From Closterium sp. NIES-65 (lineage: Eukaryota > Streptophyta > Zygnematophyceae > Desmidiales > Closteriaceae), in assembly GCA_948144175.1 (NCBI GenBank), contig CANXME010002307.1:310001-374000 (forward strand): a DNA stretch of 64,000 bases, given 5' to 3'. The notes beneath the pieces are model-generated. The model saw only the letters and a list, made by a program, of their open reading frames with translations, made no database searches and was not told the DNA's origin. Below, in pieces: positions 61,100-64,000 of the stretch (its first letter is position 1; each line of letters opens with the position of its first letter). The translations under genes were made by a program, and so were the position numbers.

Positions 61100-62000
61100 G
61101 TGACCGACTGCGGTTACTGCGCTACCCCACGCTTTGCCTTGCGCTGCGCCGTCATGCGCGCGCCCTGCCCTGCCCTGCCTTACGTCACGCTGCCCGTGCA
61201 CGCCCTGCGCCGCGTTGCGCTGCCTCGCGCACGCCCTGCCCTCCACCGCATCGCACTCCCCCACGCACGCCCTGCCCTGCTCTGCGTTGCGCTGCCCCGC
61301 GCACGCCCTTGCCCTGCCCCGCGTCGCACCGCCCCGCGCACGCCCTGCCCTGCCCAACGTTGTGCTGCCCCGCGCACGCCCTGTCCTGCCCCGCGTCGCG
61401 CCGCCCCTGCAGCCCCGCGCGTCGCCCCTGCAGCCCACGCGTCGCCCCTGCAGCCCACGCGTCGCCCCTGCAGCCTGCGCGCCGCCCTTAACAGCCCCAC
61501 GCGTCGCCCCTGCAGCCCGCGCGTCGCCCCTGCAGCTCGCGCATCACCCCTTCAGCCTGCGCGCTGCCTCTGCAGACCGTGCGCCGCCACTGCAGCCCGC
61601 GCACCACCCCTGCAGCCCGCGCGTCGCCCTCTGGAGCCCGCGCGCCGCCCTTGCAGCCCGCGCGCCGCCCTGCTGGCTGCGCGCCGACCCTGCGTGCACG
61701 CGCGCCACCCTCTACAGTCCGCGCGCCGTCCTCTACAGCCCGAGCGCCGCCCTCTACAATCCGCGCGCCGTCCTCTACAGCCCGAGCGCCGCCCTGCTGG
61801 CCGCGTGCCGACCCTGCCTACCCGTGTGCCGCCCCTGCCTGCCTGCGCGTCGCCCTTGCCTACCCGCGCACCGCCCTTTGCAGCCCCGCCCACCGCCCTA
61901 CTGGCTGCGCGCCACCTCTGCTCTGACCGCGCACCGCCCTTCCTGACCGTGCGCTGCCACGAACCCTTGTGCCTGCTCGCCGCCCTGCCTTCCCTCCGTG
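61100..62000 (+). repeat. GC-rich repetitive leader of Copia N
   Basis: First part: units around cgcacgccctgccctgcc; second part (61390-61870): units of about 20-22 bp around cgcgcgtcgcccctgcagcc. A 313-codon frame runs through it but its Ala/Pro/Arg repeats only mirror the DNA repeat. Confidence 0.75.
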
Positions 62001-62069
62001 CTGCCCTACTTGCCGCACGCCTCCTAGCTTGCTCGCTATGACTTCTCTTTGTAGTAGCGGTGGGAGTGG

Positions 62070-62351
62070 TGATGGCAGTGGGAGTGGTGGTGGCTTAGTA
62101 GCAGTCACTATGGAGCTGTTTGGTGTGGAGTTTCTGGCGGTGGTAAGATGCAGCTGCAGCGGCGTCCGCGTGAGACCCTTACACCCAAGCAGCTACGTGA
62201 GTGGTACGCTAGTAGGAGTGGTGGCGGCCGCAGTAGTGGTAGTGGCTGTACAGCTGTTCAGTTGGGAGTTTCTGGTGGCGGTGGCCTAGTGCAGCTGCAG
62301 CGGCATCTGCGCGAGACCCTTACGCCCCAGCAGCTTCGTGAGTGGTACGCT
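62070..62351 (+). repeat. 141-bp tandem duplication in Copia N
   Basis: 62070-62210 and 62211-62351 are two diverged copies, each Gly-rich then ETLTP(K/Q)QLREWYA. The unit is 47 codons, so the frame is kept. Confidence 0.8.
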
Positions 62352-62950
62352 CAGCGTGGGGCGTCTCGGAGTGGTCCTCACTGTCCGTAGGCCATTCGCA
62401 AAGGTGATCAGGGTGGTAAGACTTGCGGGACAGCTGGTCACACACAGTGCCGCTGCTACTCCTTTCTGAGCGACACCTGGCGTGCAGAGTTTGGCGACGC
62501 GGCTGAGCTCCCCCGATAGCTAGAGCTGCTTAGGCAGGGTGTGGATATCTTTGCTCTTGACTATGACTCTATCCTCACTGCCACATATGCTTTGACTACT
62601 AGTACTCAGGGTGACTATTACCTGTGTGTGCCTCCCGACCATGGTATAGCGGCTGCTACTTTGGTGCAGGTGAGTCTACTCTAGGTGCTGGTGAGTCTGC
62701 TCTCTCTGCAACTGCGCCTGCTGAGGCCTTGCACACCTTCACGCTTGACTCAAGCGCTTCCCGCTGCTTCTTTCGCGACAGCACCACGGTCACACCACTC
62801 GCAGCACCGGTTGTAGTCTCTAGCTGACCCCTTTGGGGGACCAGTTCGTGCACGTTCCTCCACTGTTCTCCCGTGTCCGGCGGTTCCGTCTGGCTCACTA
62901 ACTTAACCTCCCCTCGTTCTCTACGAACTTGGTGAGTAATGCCGTTCTTC
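62148..62950 (+). pseudogene. Copia N zinc-knuckle segment and protease
   Basis: LREWYAQRGASRSGPHC, a stop, then GKTCGTAGHTQCRCY (Cys/His cluster), FLSDTWRAEFGDAAELPR and VDIFALDYDSILTATYAL. The protease reads HTFTLDSSASRCFFRDSTT (about 62720-62830): the active-site Gly of Asp-Ser-Gly is replaced by Ser. TGA at about 62825 and a frameshift follow; NLPSFSTNLV-like sequence ends it. Inactive. Confidence 0.78.
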
Positions 62951-62957
62951 AGGATGC

Positions 62958-64000
62958 TTGGGTCGATCCTTTATCCCTGGAGGACAGCGTGTGGCGATCT
63001 GCACGTGTGCACTGACAGGCCGTCACCTGGCCACGTTCACCCGCCGGCCTAGGCCGAACCTGTACACAATGACTACTGAGCCTCCTCAGGTAGCTGCGTC
63101 TGCGTCTGTGCCAGGTCAGCTAGCAGCCCCCTGTTCGTGTCACCTCCTGTCGCACGAGACTCTCCTTTGGCACCACCGCCTAGGTCACCTCTCCCTGCCA
63201 CGCCTCCGTGGCATGCACTCCCGCCTCCTTATCTCTAGTCTTCCCAGGTCTCTGCCTCCCCTCCCACCCTCGCGTGCCCCTACCTGCCTTCCCTGTGTCG
63301 AGGAGCGGCAGCTCTCTGCTCCTCACTCCTCCTCGTTTCCCCCAACGACCGCTCCCCTGTAGACTCTCCACATGGATGTGTGGGGCCCAGCCCGCGTCCA
63401 TGGACAGGGCCGCGAGCGATACTTTCTGCTGGTTGTTGACGACTACTCACGTTACACCACGGTCTTCCCCTTGTGCAGCAAGGGGGAGGTCCCTGATGTT
63501 TTGATCCCTTGGATCCGCACTGTCCTTCTCCAGCTCCGCGAGCGGTTCGACACGGACCTTTCTGTCCTGCGTCTACACTCTGACAGACGTGGTGAGTTCT
63601 GCTCCGATCTCTTGCGAGACTTTTGTCGTGGGGAGGGCATCCTCCAGACGTTCATGCTTCGAGCCTCTCCGCAACTGAATGGGGTTACTGAGCGCTGCAT
63701 TGGCTTAGTCATGGAGGTCGCTCGTACCTCCATGATCCATGCGGATGCTCCCCAAGCAGTTTGCGGTCCGGTACGCTGTGCATCAGTTCAACCTGGCCCC
63801 GTATCTCTTTACCGGAGACCTCGCCTACACTGCGTTGGACGGGAGAGGTTGGCAATGTGTCGGTGTTCCGGGTCTGAAGCTGTCGTGCCTTTGTCCATGA
63901 TACCTCCGCGGACAAGCTCTCCTCACGCGCCTTTCCCTACGTCTTCCTTGGCTTTCCCCTTGACGGGCTTGGCTGGCAGTCTTACCACCCCACCTCGCGC
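62958..64000 (+). pseudogene. Copia N pre-integrase and integrase
   Basis: 62958-63362 has LTGRHLATFTRRPRPNLYTM and LLWHHRLGHLSLPRLRG, ending in TAG 63360-63362 (CAG in relatives). The integrase resumes at once in frame: LHMDVWGPARVHGQGRERYF, VVDDYSRYTTVFPLCSKGEV, LHSDRRGEF and NGVTERC, so all three acidic residues are present with changed neighbours. After APQAVCGPV a small deletion shifts frame to the window end. Confidence 0.87.

Larger units (their letters stand above)
60911..64000 (+). mobile_element. Copia element N, 3-prime end beyond window
   Basis: 5-prime LTR, primer site, GC-rich leader, a duplicated knuckle lead, protease, pre-integrase and integrase. A true Gag capsid is missing: the leader passes almost directly to the LREWY-knuckle segment. 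The integrase resembles K. Multiple stops; the window ends inside the integrase C-terminus. Confidence 0.88.

Noticed and set aside
61100..62041. 313-codon Ala/Pro/Arg-rich frame as a gene
   Set aside because: It lies in the repetitive GC-rich leader of Copia N and mirrors a DNA repeat; several frames are open at once.
1..64000. Host-gene cluster, defence or biosynthetic system
   Set aside because: Every long frame with recognisable motifs belongs to Gag, protease, integrase, RT, RNase H or chromodomain parts of retroelements; no other protein family was seen.

Overview
The window is eukaryotic repeat DNA. Essentially everything recognisable is a retrotransposon or a smaller element living on retrotransposons; I see no convincing host gene, rRNA or functional tRNA. 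The coding parts are GC-rich, the LTRs and a few intergenic pieces are AT-richer, two chromodomain Gypsy families are present, and the primer-binding sites match the 3-prime end of plant-type initiator Met-tRNA (TGGTATCAGAGC). This suggests a green-lineage genome; a streptophyte alga is my leading guess from the style of the Copia polyproteins, but the sequence alone does not prove it.

Layout. 1-6960: Copia element A (+), cut by the window start, with an internal tandem duplication. 7025-7368: a miniature LTR element (TRIM-1). 7639-24126: an old Copia element B (-), split into four pieces by three later insertions: Copia C (8572-15982, TSD GCGCY), TRIM-2 (16058-16432, TSD YGAGT) and Copia D (17707-23603, TSD AGAAG). 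24266-24766: Copia RT fragment E (-). 24767-28127: Gypsy F (-). 28128-28630: 3-prime end of Copia G (+). 28631-29340: LINE RT fragment (-). 29343-32990 and 33045-37144: two defective Copia copies, I1 and I2 (+), joined head to tail. 37145-40933: Gypsy H (+), same family as F. 40934-45278: Copia K (+), starting inside its integrase. 45279 to about 59600: Gypsy L (-), split by six insertions: two MITEs with TA duplications (45853-46377, 46630-47208), a non-autonomous LTR element M (47311-48732, TSD CTGGT), TRIM-3 (50135-50419, TSD GTCTA) and the Copia mosaic J (50544-56886). About 59600-60910: unassigned AT-richer DNA. 60911-64000: 5-prime part of Copia N (+), cut by the window end.

The elements depend on one another. 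The Copia copies share one architecture: LTR of about 117-134 bp, Met-tRNA primer site, GC-rich repetitive leader, Gag with Gly-rich tail and zinc knuckle, protease, pre-integrase and integrase domains, a low-complexity spacer, a conserved linker, RT, RNase H, a conserved 3-prime noncoding block, and a G-rich polypurine tract. TRIMs and M keep the terminal signals but have lost protein genes, so they probably move with Copia proteins. No autonomous copy is present: every Copia and Gypsy pol has stops, frameshifts, deletions or lost catalytic residues. Many stops look like C-to-T changes.

Most interesting points: three TRIMs whose LTR end, primer site and interior together look like a Pol III tRNA promoter with correct A-to-B box spacing; a conserved pair of TTGT-loop hairpins before the polypurine tract; the mosaic integrase-less J element that nevertheless inserted; and a well-dated nest in which removing each insertion restores the reading frame of the host element.
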